From Sebastes aleutianus (taxonomy: Eukaryota; Chordata; Actinopteri; Perciformes; Sebastidae), in the NCBI GenBank assembly GCA_916700875.1, contig CAKAKS010000013.1, positions 9,764,617 to 9,828,616 on the forward strand: a stretch of DNA of 64,000 nucleotides, in the 5' to 3' direction. Positions 11,813 through 22,880 of the stretch are shown piece after piece (the stretch's first letter is position 1; the number at the start of each line of letters is the position of its first letter). Position numbers and translations under genes: made by a program. Below the pieces are notes generated by a model. It ran no database searches, had not been told where the DNA came from, and saw only the letters and a list, made by a program, of their open reading frames with translations.

Positions 11813-13236
11813 CTAAATCTTAATGATGAACTCTTCATTCAGTGATGATGAGTTAAGGTTAGGTATTGACATTGAATGGTTGAGGTTCCGCATTGATATC
11901 AAATAGTTAAGGTTAGGCATTGACCTTGAATGGTTGAGGTTAGTATAGGTCGTCAGGCACTGAGACTCGCAAGAGTTTTCGCACATTTTCGCAGCTTGGA
12001 GGTTACCTTCTAGACACGACCTTATCTCATCACGTCTAACCACTTGGTTAGACGTGATGGGTTGTTTCTCTGAGAAACTCATCATCTGTACGGCTGTATA
12101 GGTGTTTCCTCTTTTACCAGTAGATTTAAGACAGGAGGCAAAGCAGATTCCAGCATAGAGAACCAGTAGAGCTGTTAGTCCCAGTCCAACGTAGAGGCCG
12201 ATCCTTTCCCAACTCTCTGGTTGTGGTCTCCTTGTTGGTGTCGGAGGTTTGGGCTCATCAGCAGCTGCTGTGAAGGACAGAAAATAAAATGTGTCTGATT
12301 GTCTGAAGTGGAACCATTTTACTGAAACAGGAAACTAAATAAATCCAGCAGACTCACAAAAGAAAGACTAAATATGATCCTAGTCTTCATCAGCGGTAGC
12401 CATGACGTACGTTTTACTGCGTCTGGTAGTCGCTTTCAGTCCAAAATGGCGGAAGCGTAGCTCTGCTGCTGGGAGCTGACGTTGTAATGGAACGACCAGT
12501 TGACTTTCACTTCTTAGTAATATGTGTTCTTTGGTACAGCTCCAGCAGGGATGAAGCTGAGACTACTTTTATACTAACCAGTATGACCCCTGCAGCATGC
12601 TAACATGCTAAACTAAGATGTGTTTAGCACTAGCAGGGCTGTAGACTCTTAGTCTGGTTTCACTGACTGACTTCTACTGAATCAACTCACCTGTGACATT
12701 GAGGTGACATATCCTAGAGCCTTTACCATAACCTGTGAGCACGTCACACCGGTACACACCAGAGTCATTAGTCCTGAGTCTGGACATGTGAAGTCTGATT
12801 CGTCCGTCTCTGAGGACGTCTTTGTCCCACCGGACTCGTCCTGTAAACTGTTCATCCTGAGACTCTGGGATCTCAACACCTTCATGGAGATGAAACAGGA
12901 CGGACGGTCTGAGCTCCGCAAACAGTTCACAGTAGATATTAAGTGAGTTGGATGAACTGTTGGTTCTGGTTGTGAACATCCACTCCAGTGTGATGTCGTG
13001 GTTCTCCTCTGCCTGATAGGAGGTCTCTTTCACACTCAATACAAATGCTCCTGTAGAGGAGACAGAGAGGGAAAGTGAGCAGCAGACAAACTGACAACTT
13101 GAACATGTCAAACTCCATCTAGAGATGTTTGTCTGAAAGTGTATTTAGTGTTTGTGGATAATAAAGTGAAGGTCAACTAACCAGAGACACAGGAGGTCAG
13201 ACTGAGGAGCAGCAGGATGCTGCAGATCATCTTCAT
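11813..13236 (-). CDS. V-set Ig type I membrane receptor, copy 2 (long, repeat-expanded tail)
   Basis: Exons on the minus strand: 13182-13236 (signal peptide), 12691-13050 (V domain) and 11813-12267 (stalk, membrane segment, tail). All borders are GT/AG and all joins phase 1, giving 289 aa. The leader is the same as in copy 1. The V domain keeps the ITLEW / IYC exchange and the DSGVYRC F strand. The Cys after GRVR is Trp here. The membrane segment starts at about RIGLYVGLGL. The tail has TYTAV and TTYTNL tyrosine motifs. Its end is longer than in copy 1 because a unit like N-L-N-H-S-x-S-M/I-P is repeated, with NYLISMRNLNHSMSIPNLN as the added part. The probable 5' UTR exon is at 16414-16475, about 3.2 kb upstream. 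It looks intact and is the other full-length signalling-type copy. Confidence 0.82.
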
Positions 13237-13614
13237 CCTGTGAGAGGAGACAGAAACACATCAGATACAAGTTCAGTTATTACAGGTAGAACAGAGACAA
13301 TCTACAGTCTGTCTTTAGTCCTCACAGTACTTCTTCCTCTGTGCTACTGATTACACATGACTGACCAGTGGACTGACACCAAGACAGGAACACTAATGTA
13401 CTTCTGACACCAGATGGAGCCAGTTTAGTATATTAGATTTTTACAACTGAGGAAGATCAGGAAGTATGATCTGCTTTGAGATCAACAGTGTTGAACACTG
13501 TAGATCAGATCTCCAACTCACTCCTCATCAAAGATCAACTCTTCAATCAAATGTTATCAGACCGTTCTATACTCGTCTCCAGTGATTGTTGTTGAGACTA
13601 GTGGAGCAACACTA
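13237..13614 (-). promoter_or_regulatory. Upstream intron/flank of Ig copy 2
   Basis: Carries the splice acceptor (complement of CTGTGAGAGGAGACAG at 13238-13253) just before the ATG. The rest matches the sequence preceding copies 1, 6 and 7. It ends where the 11-bp satellite begins. Confidence 0.6.
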
Positions 13615-13996
13615 AAGGACGAGGACACTACTAGGACACTACGAGGACACTACAAGGACACTACAAGGACACCACTAGGACACTACTAGGACACCACTAG
13701 GACACCACTAGGACACTACTAGGACACTACTAGGACACTACTAGGACACTACAAGGACACCACTAGGACACCACTAGGACACCACTAGGACACTACTAGG
13801 ACACCACTAGGACACTACTAGGACACCACTAGGACACCACTAGGACACTACTAGGACACCACTAGGACACCACTAGGACACTACTAGGACACCACTAGGA
13901 CACTACTAGGACACTACTAGGACACTACTAGGACACCACTAGGACACTACTAGGACACCACTAGGACACTACTAGGACACTACTAGGACACTACTT
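13615..13996. repeat. 11-bp satellite array (ACTAGGACACC/T), array 1
   Basis: Tandem ACTAGGACACC and ACTAGGACACT units, with a few CAAGG or CGAGG variants. The same unit fills 15201-15950, and a short inverted run lies at about 38813-38880. Confidence 0.9.
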
Positions 13997-14065
13997 GGTA
14001 GTAGTGGCAGCCAGCCAATAGAGGGCGTATTGTATTACATGTTTATTATTGTATTTTAGTACATG

Positions 14066-14230
14066 CAGTGGTGGAAGTACTCAGATCTTGTACTTCAGTA
14101 AAAGTAGCAATACTACCATGTAGAAATACTCTGTTACAGGTAAGGGTTAAAAACCCTTCTAAAGTAAAAGTGCAAAGATATTAGCAGGTGAATATACTTA
14201 AAGTACCAAACATAAAAGTACACATTATGC
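14066..14230. repeat. Dispersed repeat end (CAGTGGTGGAA...)
   Basis: Starts CAGTGGTGGAAGTACTC and continues with stepwise TACTTCAGTAAAAGTA motifs. The mirror end, ...TTACTTTCCACCACTG, is at 18835-18982, and a related piece precedes the retrovirus at 43655-43773. This is a common fish non-autonomous repeat. Whether 14066 and 18982 are two ends of one split element is unproven. Confidence 0.5.
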
Positions 14231-14320
14231 AGAATAATGTTTATTATTGGATTATACTTATTGATGCATTAATGTGTTCATCACTTTAATGTTGCAGTCG
14301 GTTAAGGTGGATCTCATTTT

Positions 14321-14517
14321 TTTTTTTTTTAAAGTTATTTTTTTGGGGGCATTTTTCCATTTTTATGACAGGACAGTGGATAGAGTCTTGAAAGGGGGGA
14401 GAGAGAGAGTGGATGCGGAAAGGGCCACAGGCCGGATTCGAACCCGGGCCGCCGCGGTCAGGACCAAGCCTTAATACATGGATGCCCGCTCTACCAACTG
14501 AGCTAACCCAGGCGCCC
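14321..14517 (-). mobile_element. tRNA-derived SINE with 16-bp target-site duplication
   Basis: On the minus strand the element starts GGGCGCCTGGGTTAGCTCAG, with an A-box-like TAGCTCAGTTGGT and a B-box GGGTTCGAATCC (complement of 14434-14445). A non-tRNA body and an A-rich tail follow (T-run on the plus strand). The exact 16-bp sequence AGGTGGATCTCATTTT flanks it at 14305-14320 and 14518-14533. The perfect duplication implies a fairly recent retroposition. Confidence 0.88.
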
Positions 14518-14533
14518 AGGTGGATCTCATTTT

Positions 14534-14670
14534 AATGGTTTTAAATACTGCTGGGTAGTTTAATCTATAATAATACATCATTTATTATTACATACTGCTG
14601 GGTAGTTTAATCTATAATAATACATCATTTATTATTACATACTGCTGGGTAGTTTAATCTATAATAATAT
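14534..14670. repeat. Short tandem repeat, ~47-bp unit
   Basis: About three copies of a unit with ACTGCTGGGTAGTTTAATC and an AT-rich remainder. Confidence 0.8.
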
Positions 14671-15200
14671 TTGATTGAAAGACGACTTATAATGATCCAG
14701 CAGAGCGACGTGTGACTGTGAGATACAGATACAGATCGAGGCGAGGCAAAAGTTTAAAAACGTAAACACAGGAATGTTATCCACCGTTTCATTTTGAAAG
14801 ATCAACAACCACTGATGAGACGAGTTGGCAAACCGGTCTGTGAACTCCACCAGTTAGTTCAAACACAAGTTGAGCTACGAATGAACAAAATGCCACAGCC
14901 ACACAAAAAGCTGTGTGGAGTTAACAAAGGAAGTTGTCTGAAGCACTTATCAAGGCTTGTGTAGTTCTAGACAAGTGACATCATTGAAGACGCCCGAAGC
15001 TGAAATAGAGTTGAGAACTTATTATTACTGAATAAAAACAAATAATGTCTCCCATCTATCATTTTCCTTTAGTTACACAATCACATCCACTGCCCTGTGC
15101 CCGGTTAAACCACTGCCACACATCTAGAACACATCTGTCTGTTTTACACTGGTTGACAAAAAATTGGTTGAGAGCTTTAGTGCTTCACGAAGCTTCATCT
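14671..15200. other. No gene recognised
   Basis: Short open frames without protein-family patterns. No repeat boundaries were seen. Confidence 0.5.
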
Positions 15201-15950
15201 AGGACACTACTAGGACACCACCAAGACACTACAAGGACACTACTAGGACACCACTAGGACACTACTAGGACACCACTAAGACACTACAAGGACACTACTA
15301 GGACACCACTAGGACACTACGAGGACACCACTAGGACACTACTAGGACACCACTAGGACACTACTAGGACACTACTAGGACACCACTAGGACACCACAAG
15401 GGACACCACTAGGACACCACTAGGACACCACTAAGACACTACAAGGACACTACTAGGACACCACTAGGACACTACTAGGACACCACTAAGACACTACAAG
15501 GACACTACTAGGACACTACGAGGACACCACTAGGACACTACTAGGACACCACTAGGACACCACTAGGACACTACAAGGACACTACTAGGACACTACTAGG
15601 ACACCACTAGGACACCACAAGGGACACCACTAGGACACCACTAGGACACTATTAGGACACTACGAGGATACTACTAGGACACCACTAGGACACCACTAGG
15701 ACACCACTAGGACACTACGAGGACACTACTAGGACACCACTAGGACACTACTAGGGCACCACTAGGACACCACTAGGACACCACTAGGACACTACTAGGA
15801 CACCACTAGGACACTACTAGGACACTACTAGGACACCACTAGGACACCACTAGGACACCACTAGGACACTACTAGGACACCACTAGGACACTACAAGGAC
15901 ACTACGAGGACACCACTAGGACACTACAAGGACACTACGAGGACACTACG
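15201..15950. repeat. 11-bp satellite array, array 2
   Basis: About 68 units of the ACTAGGACACC/T type. Some longer sub-patterns repeat (for example blocks with CACAAGGGACACC), which suggests higher-order duplication of part of the array. Confidence 0.9.
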
Positions 15951-16413
15951 GAGCGTTTATATATTATGTATTCGAAATAGTTAGAAAAACTAGACAGAGA
16001 AACTAATTTATCTGCTTTAGAGCTGTTGCACATTCTTGGCACACAAAAGATAAACACAAAAAATAGGAGACGAGCAGTCGTCCATATGACACTGATATGA
16101 ATGTCACACAGTCTTTCAAATCACAAGCGCACCTGGAAGATGACATTGACATGACTAGTTAAAACACGTCCAGAGTGAAGTCGGAATCAGGAGAAACAGA
16201 CGGAGAGACAACGAGTCTATAAACTAAACTCCAGGGGAACCTGGTTGTTTGTTGATTTGTTTTCTATTTATTTCACTTCATGTCTCTATTCGTTCCTGGT
16301 CAGCCACTAAATATAAAACAGTCCAAATTATTCTCAACACATTTCTTCACAAGAATAAAAAAAACATAAACATCATTAATATAACATATCAACTATCTAT
16401 ATTTCTACATTAC

Positions 16414-16475
16414 CTTGTGTCTCTTCTGTTGTAACCTCCAACAGGACCAAAGTATGAGACTCTGCTGAGCAACAA
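16414..16475 (-). promoter_or_regulatory. Probable 5' UTR exon of Ig copy 2
   Basis: Minus-strand GTTGTTGCTCAGCAGAGTCTC...AGAGACACAAG followed by the donor GTAATG (complement of 16408-16413). A 10-base insertion distinguishes it from the 37745 copy. Position and strand fit copy 2, about 3.2 kb downstream. Confidence 0.5.
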
Positions 16476-16539
16476 CTAACAGTATTGTATCTTAAATTCG
16501 TCAGCCTGTTTTGATCCGTCATGGCTTTTTTGAGGGTTT

Positions 16540-16900
16540 TTCTCTTCACAGGAAATCATTGGAGGGAGGAGAGAGGAGATGGAGGAGGAGCCCAGTTGGT
16601 GCTGATGTCTTTTTTTTGTTCTTCCTTTTCCTCATAAAAAAATAAAATAAAATGAAATATGGATGAAACAAAATGGAGAGAAAAATAAATTAAAGAAATA
16701 AAAAAATAAAATAATAAACAAACAAATAAAGAAAACTTAAAAAAAGAAAAAAGCCAACATAACTGGACAAAGATCAATATCATGTGACTGTGTACAGTTT
16801 GCTTGAGGTTGCTGGCTGGCAGTCAGAGTGCTCCTCACTCCTCTGAGTCTGTTCAGGTTGACTTCGTCTTTCACTGAAACCTGACTAGAACCGTTCCATT
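16540..16900. repeat. Repeated segment, copy A (pair with 24590-24960)
   Basis: The stretch with GGAGATGGAGGAGGAGCCCAG, an A/T-rich middle and GCTTGAGGT...CTGTTCAGGTTGACTTC is repeated in the same orientation at 24590-24960. It is non-coding and another footprint of block duplication. Confidence 0.7.
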
Positions 16901-17204
16901 CCTCAAACAGGATTCAACTTGCCTTATCGCACGGGCCTTATCCAGATTAGATATGCAACGTGGCATGTCAATGCTTGTAGCAGACACCAAATGATCACTT
17001 TAGTAGGGCGCAGCACCCAAGACAGGACTTGATTGGCAGCACCTGGAGCTCAAAACAAGAGTCAATACCAACCGGATAATACACTGTTTAGCATTGGCAG
17101 AGAATTTTGCCAATGCAAGCATCGGCATGCCACGTTGGTCTAATCTGGATAAGAACCACGCGATAGGGCAAGTTGAAGCTGGTGTTCCACAAAACCACGT
17201 AGCA

Positions 17205-17300
17205 TCCTGGTTGAGGACTGGAACGCCATCCCACAGCACCGTGTGACCAGGTTGGTGACCAGCATGAGGAGGAGGTGCCAGGCTGTCCGATCCACCAAAC
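17205..17300 (+). mobile_element. Tc1-like transposase C-terminal relic
   Basis: The plus-strand frame reads DWNAIPQHRVTRLVTSMRRR, then CQAV, which matches the C-terminal pattern of Tc1 transposases (I-P-x-x-x-x-R-L-x-x-S-M-x-R-R-C-Q-A). Nothing upstream in frame restores the catalytic core. A degraded, partly duplicated surround spans about 17000-17430. Confidence 0.55.
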
Positions 17301-17574
17301 AACTCAAAACAAGAGTCGATACCAACAGGAGAATACAATGTTTACCATTGACGGAGCATTTTGGCAAATTTTTCTTGGGCGCTCCCCACATAATCAGCTG
17401 TGCTGCTCATCCCACAAATGCATGATCCTTACAAGTTGGACATCATTGTGAAGATAAATAAACAGGCTTTCCAACGATATAAAATACAATGCCAACTAGC
17501 ATTTTAACAAGAGAGAAATAATCCACCAAACACAAGTTTCCAAACTTGTCTTTCCGAGTTTATATAAAATATTC

Positions 17575-18130
17575 AGTGGTTATCAGCAAACAAACAGGCT
17601 GTTGAGCAGTGAAGAAAGGAACACAGGAAAATACTGGTGTCAGCTGGTGTAGAGATTTATTCTGGTATAGAAATTCATACAAAAATATAAAATATTATAT
17701 TTTACACATTCACTCACTGATATCAAACAGTTTCTACCACACATTATTCGAATCTGAATATCTTTAATACACCTGGAACGGTTCGAATGCTTGGCCTGTG
17801 TTGTTCCTGTGTTGTTTTTAGAGAGCCGCTCACACAAACAGCTTCACACTGAGCTTCCTTTGGTCCTGATCAACACACTCCACAGGGAGTGGTTTTGGAG
17901 GGAGGGAGATTTTTTCATCTATGGTGAAGTCATTAGACATTAGAATTACAATATCAGCCATAAACAACATATTTTATATTTTTTGTTGATGAAGACTGAC
18001 ATCTGTGGTTACTGTCTACATCTTTCAGGGTGTAGAGAAATATTTACAATGATGCACAAGGCTCGATGAAAATTAATTTTTATGTCTTAAAATATTATAG
18101 AAATTAAAAAAGGAAAATGTAGAAAATGAA
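17575..18130 (-). pseudogene. Orphan 3' flank of a deleted Ig copy
   Basis: Homologous, in minus-strand sense, to the 3' flanks of copies 1, 2 and 5, including the AATAAA region and the 65-codon open frame. Internal segments are missing around 17880. No V or membrane exon lies upstream on this strand, so only the tail of a copy survives. Confidence 0.5.
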
Positions 18131-18408
18131 CGTTACTGTATCGATGCAGTCAGGACATTTAGTAGAGGAGAAAGAAGAAGAACCTTTATTTGTCATAGTA
18201 CATATTTCCATGGTGATGACTGACATTCCCCTGAGGAAGAGCTCTGCAGGCACCTTGCTGGGGATTTCAATGGTGGTGACTGACATTTCAGCAGCGTTCA
18301 TTTCCCCCTCCCTCGTCCTGTGATGTCATCGATGCTGTCCACCACTCCTGTGGCCGGGTGGTATATGTATATGTTTAACCAGTGGCGGTCGCCCCCCTGA
18401 GCCAGCCA

Positions 18409-18821
18409 GTCTGATTCCCCTCTGCTTGTCTGACTCTCCTCTGCCTGTCTGACTCCCCTCTGCCTGTCTGACTCCCCTCTGCCTGTCTGACTCCCACTCT
18501 GCCTGTCTGACTCCCCCTCTTTCTGTCTGACTCCCCTCTGCCTGTCTGACTCCCCTCTGCCTGTCTGACTCCTCTCTGCCTGTCTGACTCCCCTCTGCCT
18601 GTCTGACTCCCCTCTGCCTGTCTGACTCCTCTCTGCCTGTCTGACTCCCCTCTGCCTGTCTGACTCCCCTCTGCCTGTCTGACTCTCCTCTGCCTGTCTG
18701 ACTCCCACTCTGCCTGTCTGACTCCCACTCTGCCTGTCTGACTCCCCCTCTTTCTGTCTGACTCCTCTCTGCCTGTCTGACTCCCCTCTGCCTGTCTGAC
18801 TCCCCTCTGCCTGTCTGACTC
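18409..18821. repeat. 19-bp satellite (CTCTGCCTGTCTGACTCCC)
   Basis: About 21 tandem copies with few substitutions. Predicted proteins rich in ESDRQ are artefacts of the repeat. Confidence 0.92.
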
Positions 18822-18834
18822 TGTAAAGTTATTA

Positions 18835-18982
18835 AATCAATGTAGTGGAGTAAAAGTCTAATATTTCCCTCTGAGATGTAGTGGAGTAGAACATGGAAAT
18901 ACTCAAGTAAAGTACAAGTACCTCAAAATTGTACTTAAGTACAGTACTTGAGTAAATGTACTTAGTTACTTTCCACCACTGA
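18835..18982. repeat. Dispersed repeat end (...TTACTTTCCACCACTG)
   Basis: Mirror terminus of the repeat begun at 14066, with the typical GTACTTAAGTACAGTACTTGA stretch. Confidence 0.55.
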
Positions 18983-19344
18983 GTTCATGTTATACTGTTG
19001 TGTTGTTCTAATCATTCTTTACTGCTCCTGTTGGAGTAAAATCATTGTTGATTATTTAACTGTAAAGCAGTGATGTGTTTTTAATACCTTCACTCTTTTG
19101 CATTAAATCATTCCAGGATGTTTGCTGAAACTGACTGGATGTGGCAACACAATCACACCTAGAAAACTTTACACCAGTGTGGAAGTGCTTAGTAAAGTGA
19201 TGTGTTGAGCTAACAAGTCCTGTCCTGCTCCGCGTCCTATCTCTCCAACTGTAACTTTAACGTCACTAAAATGCTCCGCCTTTTACCTTCACTAATCGAA
19301 CCGTGGGAATAGATGACTTCGAGAGCAGCAGCACCGCCTCTTCC

Positions 19345-19406
19345 ACAGTTGCTTGTTGCTCAGGTGAGTCTCGAACTTCAGTCAGCTACGACAGAAAAAA
19401 CACAAG
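19345..19406 (+). promoter_or_regulatory. Probable 5' UTR exon of Ig copy 3
   Basis: CACAGTTGCTTGTTGCTCAG...ACAGAAAAAACACAAG followed by GTAATG. It is more diverged than the other modules. It lies about 1.5 kb upstream of, and on the same strand as, the copy 3 leader exon. Confidence 0.45.
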
Positions 19407-20284
19407 GTAATGTGGAAATACCATAGTTGATATAATGTATTATATTAATCCTGTATATGTTTTTATTTTTGTGAAGAAATGTGTTGAGAATAGTTTGGCC
19501 TGTTTTATTCTCCTGATCCTGACTTTACTCTGGATGTATTATTTATTTTAACTAGTCATGTGTTTGTCTTCTACTACTTGTCTCCTGTTTTTTGTGCACC
19601 AAGAATGTGCGACTCTCTGCAGCAGCCGAATTATATTTGTATAAACTCTTACATTATCCAACAGTTGCCGTATGTCCAGCTGAATGACTTTAATAGGTCG
19701 ACTATAATCTTAGCTGGGATGGTGGAGAGAGTGAAATGTACATTTCAGTCTTCAGAAGTGTCTAATCCTTTAGTAAATGTAGCCTATATGATCATATTAG
19801 ATAACACAATGTAGTCTAATATATGATAAATGGGTATACTGTAGATAGACAGAGGAAATAAGGTTCATGATGATGAATACAAATGCTGTGTGTACTATAT
19901 TTACACTGTATCTCAAAAACATGCATCATTCTGTGACTCTCTGTGACTCAGTCTTTCGCACAAATTGATGATGTCACTATCATCTCCTCTCTCTGTAATC
20001 CTCCAGACCTTTAGACCATGTGCTCTCATGTTCCTAATGTTTATGTGTCATACAGAGGGGGGCATATGCTGTATGGGATTTTGAGTTTTTAATTTGATTC
20101 TGTAAATCTATTCTTTTAATCTCGAAAGAACTTTATGCTATACACAAGTGTATATAAATTATTAATATTAGTAGTATTATTATGACTGCATTAGTTATCT
20201 CTACTTTCTAATGTAAAACTTGAAAAAAACAAAACAATCATGCAGCCTCAGGGTGGGAATAAACTTTGTGTGTGTAATGTGTCA
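19407..20284. other. No gene recognised (5' intron of copy 3)
   Basis: AT-rich sequence with one 84-codon frame (19560-19814) lacking any domain pattern. Confidence 0.5.
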
Positions 20285-20640
20285 TTAGAAGCCGGTCTGT
20301 AAACCCGTACAGCAGTCAGTAACCCTCGCCGGGATCAAGAGCAGCACGTCGGGCCGCCGCACGTCTCCGTATAGCTCCGCTATGTCTCGCTGACGGCGAG
20401 GCCCGGGCAGATGACGGCGAGGCCCGGACAGCGAGTGGAGCTCTCTCCATCCTCTCCTCGGCGGGGTCCGACTCCTGCCGCTGCCTCGGCCCTCGCTCAG
20501 CTGTCCGGGCTGACCCACGGTGGGACTACGGTGGCGTGCAGCAGTCCGACGTGCTGCTGCGCTCCGGGACTGGATCCCGGTATGGCGACAGACTGCTGCA
20601 CCGGGTCCTTCGGGGCCGCTAAAGCAAGCTAACTGTTGCG
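20285..20640. repeat. GC-rich imperfect inverted repeat
   Basis: A CpG-rich island in AT-rich DNA. The left part (CGCCGGGATCAAGAGCAGCACGTCGG) is echoed in inverse on the right (CCGACGTGCTGCTGCGCTCC...GGATCCCGG), and GACGGCGAGGCCCGG occurs twice in tandem. The two short open frames overlap on opposite strands. Probably a fold-back element rather than a gene. Confidence 0.5.
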
Positions 20641-20868
20641 TTAACTAACGCTAGTAGCTAGCTACAGCTCAGTAAACAGGCCTAAATAAAACAATATCTG
20701 TTTTGTTATGTGTTTAAAAATAGTTCACAATTTACACTTTATAATTAATATCCTAATGTGCTCTCTTGCCTCTCAAAAACAGAGGACCAACCTCCTCTGG
20801 TAGATTGTCTCTGTTCTACCTGTAATAACTGAACTTGTATCTGATGTGTTTCTGTCTCCTCTCACAGG

Positions 20869-22023
20869 ATGAAGATGATCTGCAGCATCCTGCTGCTCCT
20901 CAGTCTGACCTCCTGTGTCTCTGGTTAGTTGACCTTCACTTTATTATCCACAAACACTAAATACACTTTCAGACAAACATCTCTAGATGGAGTTTGACAT
21001 GTTCAAGTTGTCAGTTTGTCTGCTGCTCACTTTCCCTCTCTGTCTCCTCTACAGGAGCATTTGTAGTGAATGTGACACAGACCTCCTATCAGGCAGAGGA
21101 GAACCACAACATCACACTGGAGTGGATGTTCACAACCAGAACCAGCAGGTGATGGTAGTGGCTCTGAGATATGTCACCTCAATGTCACAGGTGAGTTGAT
21201 TCAGTAGAAGTCAGTCAGTGAAACCAGACTAAGAGTCTACAGCCCTGCTAGTGCTAAACACATCTTAGTTTAGCATGTTAGCATGCTGCAGGGGTCATAC
21301 TGGTTAGTATAAAAGTAGTCTCAGCTTCATCCCTGCTGGAGCTGTACCAAAGAACACATATTACTAAGAAGTGAAAGTCAACTGGTCGTTCCATTACAAC
21401 GTCAGCTCCCAGCAGCAGAGCTACGCTTCCGCCATTTTGGACTGAAAGCGACTACCAGACGCAGTAAAACGTACGTCATGGCTACCGCTGATGAAGACTA
21501 GGATCATATTTAGTCTTTCTTTTGTCAGTCTGCTGGATTTATTTAGTTTCCTGTTTCAGTAAAATGGTTCCACTTCAGACAATCAGACACATTTTATTTT
21601 CTGTCTTTTACAGCAGCTGCTGATGAGCCCAAACCTCTGAGACCAACAATGAGACCACAACCAGAGAGTTGGGTATGGATCCTCCTCTCCCTTTTACTGA
21701 CAGCAGTTCTACTGTTTCTCTGTGCTGGACTCTACATTCGCTTCCGTCGTTATTTTACTAAATATACTTGTAAAGGAGGAAACCTCTGTACAGCCGAAGA
21801 CACGTCAAGTTTCTCAGAGGAACAACCCATCAGGACTAACCAAGCGACAACCTCCAGTGCTAAGATAAGGTCGTGTCTAGAAGGTAACCCCCAAGCTGCG
21901 AAAATCTGCGAAAACTCTTGCGAGTCTCGCTGCCTGACGACCTATCCTAACCTCAACCAATGGAGGTCAATGCCTAAGTTCAACTCATCATCACTGAATG
22001 AAAAGTTCATCATTAAGATTTAG
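20869..22023 (+). pseudogene. V-set Ig receptor, copy 3 (V exon deleted, tail intact)
   Basis: The leader exon (20869-20923) and the stalk/membrane/tail exon (21614-22023) are intact. The V exon (21055-21190) is 136 nt instead of 360: 224 nt are missing between ACCAGCAG and GTGATGG. The join shifts the frame and meets TGA directly. The deletion removes the C strand through the F strand, including the Cys59 and Cys120 equivalents. The tail differs from copy 1: RFRRYFTKYT after the membrane, CTAED in place of the TYTAV motif, and TTYPNL kept. Skipping the V exon would keep the frame (all joins phase 1) and give a leader-stalk-membrane protein without an Ig domain. I regard the copy as a pseudogene. 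Confidence 0.75.
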
Positions 22024-22880
22024 CTGTAAGTTGGTTCAGTTTTCCCTCCAGCTGTTATCAATCATGTGATTTATGTTCTCTGTTTTACTGATGGATATTG
22101 TTACCTTGCACTGAATATCCTAATGTTACTACATTACATACTGAATGTCCTGACTGCAACACTACAGTAACCTTCATTTTCTACATTTTCCTTTTCTAAT
22201 TTCTATAATAGTTTTAAGACATTTAAATTCATATTCATCAAGCTTTGTGCATCATTGTAAATATTGATATAAAAACATTTTCTCTACACCCTGAAAGATG
22301 TAGACAGTAACAACAGATGTCAGTCTTCATCAACAAAAAATATAAAATGTATTTTTTATGACAGATATTGTAATTCTAATGTCTAATGACTTTACCATAG
22401 ATGAAAAAATGATATAAATGATTAGTAAACAAATAAATAATGTTAATATGGTGTAAAGTAATATGAATAATAATAATGTCATATTATAATTGAATTAGCT
22501 CATTTTATGTATCTCAACATTGAGACCACAGTTGTGGGACATAAAGACAAAGTGATGTTTGGACCCATAAAATGCTCCATAGATTTTATTTATTATTTTT
22601 TTATGTCAAGATGGGTAAAAAAACTCTGTATATATTTTTGAACAAAAATAATAAAAAATGTTTTTAGTTTGTCTTAAGATGTTCTATTGCATATTTCTTT
22701 GAGTTAAGTCTATCTTAAGATGTTATAATGAATGTTTGTTTCAGCTCAGTTTATTTGAAGTTGTTCTAATGATTATTTGAGGACACTAGATTTTAAAAAT
22801 GATCCAACCTAAAAACTCAGCCCTTTTCCAGTGAAAGCAGCACGAGCTCCAAAAGTCCTTAAATCTAAACAGTTACAAAC
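22024..22880 (+). other. 3' flank of Ig copy 3
   Basis: Matches the first part of the flanks after copies 1, 2 and 5, with deletions, and ends near 22870. The distal part with the AATAAA is absent. Confidence 0.55.

Noticed and set aside
13615..13996. CRISPR-like array
   Set aside because: Units are contiguous 11-mers without spacers, in a vertebrate genome.
14434..14517. tRNA gene
   Set aside because: The A and B boxes belong to a SINE with tail and 16-bp target-site duplication; no complete cloverleaf was evident.
18298..18728. Overlapping ESDRQRGVRQAE-type frames
   Set aside because: Translation of the 19-bp satellite in several frames.
14066..18982. One 4.9-kb transposon bounded by CAGTGGTGG and CCACCACTG
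   Set aside because: The interior contains Ig-family 5' and 3' flank pieces. Two separate copies of a common repeat explain it more simply.
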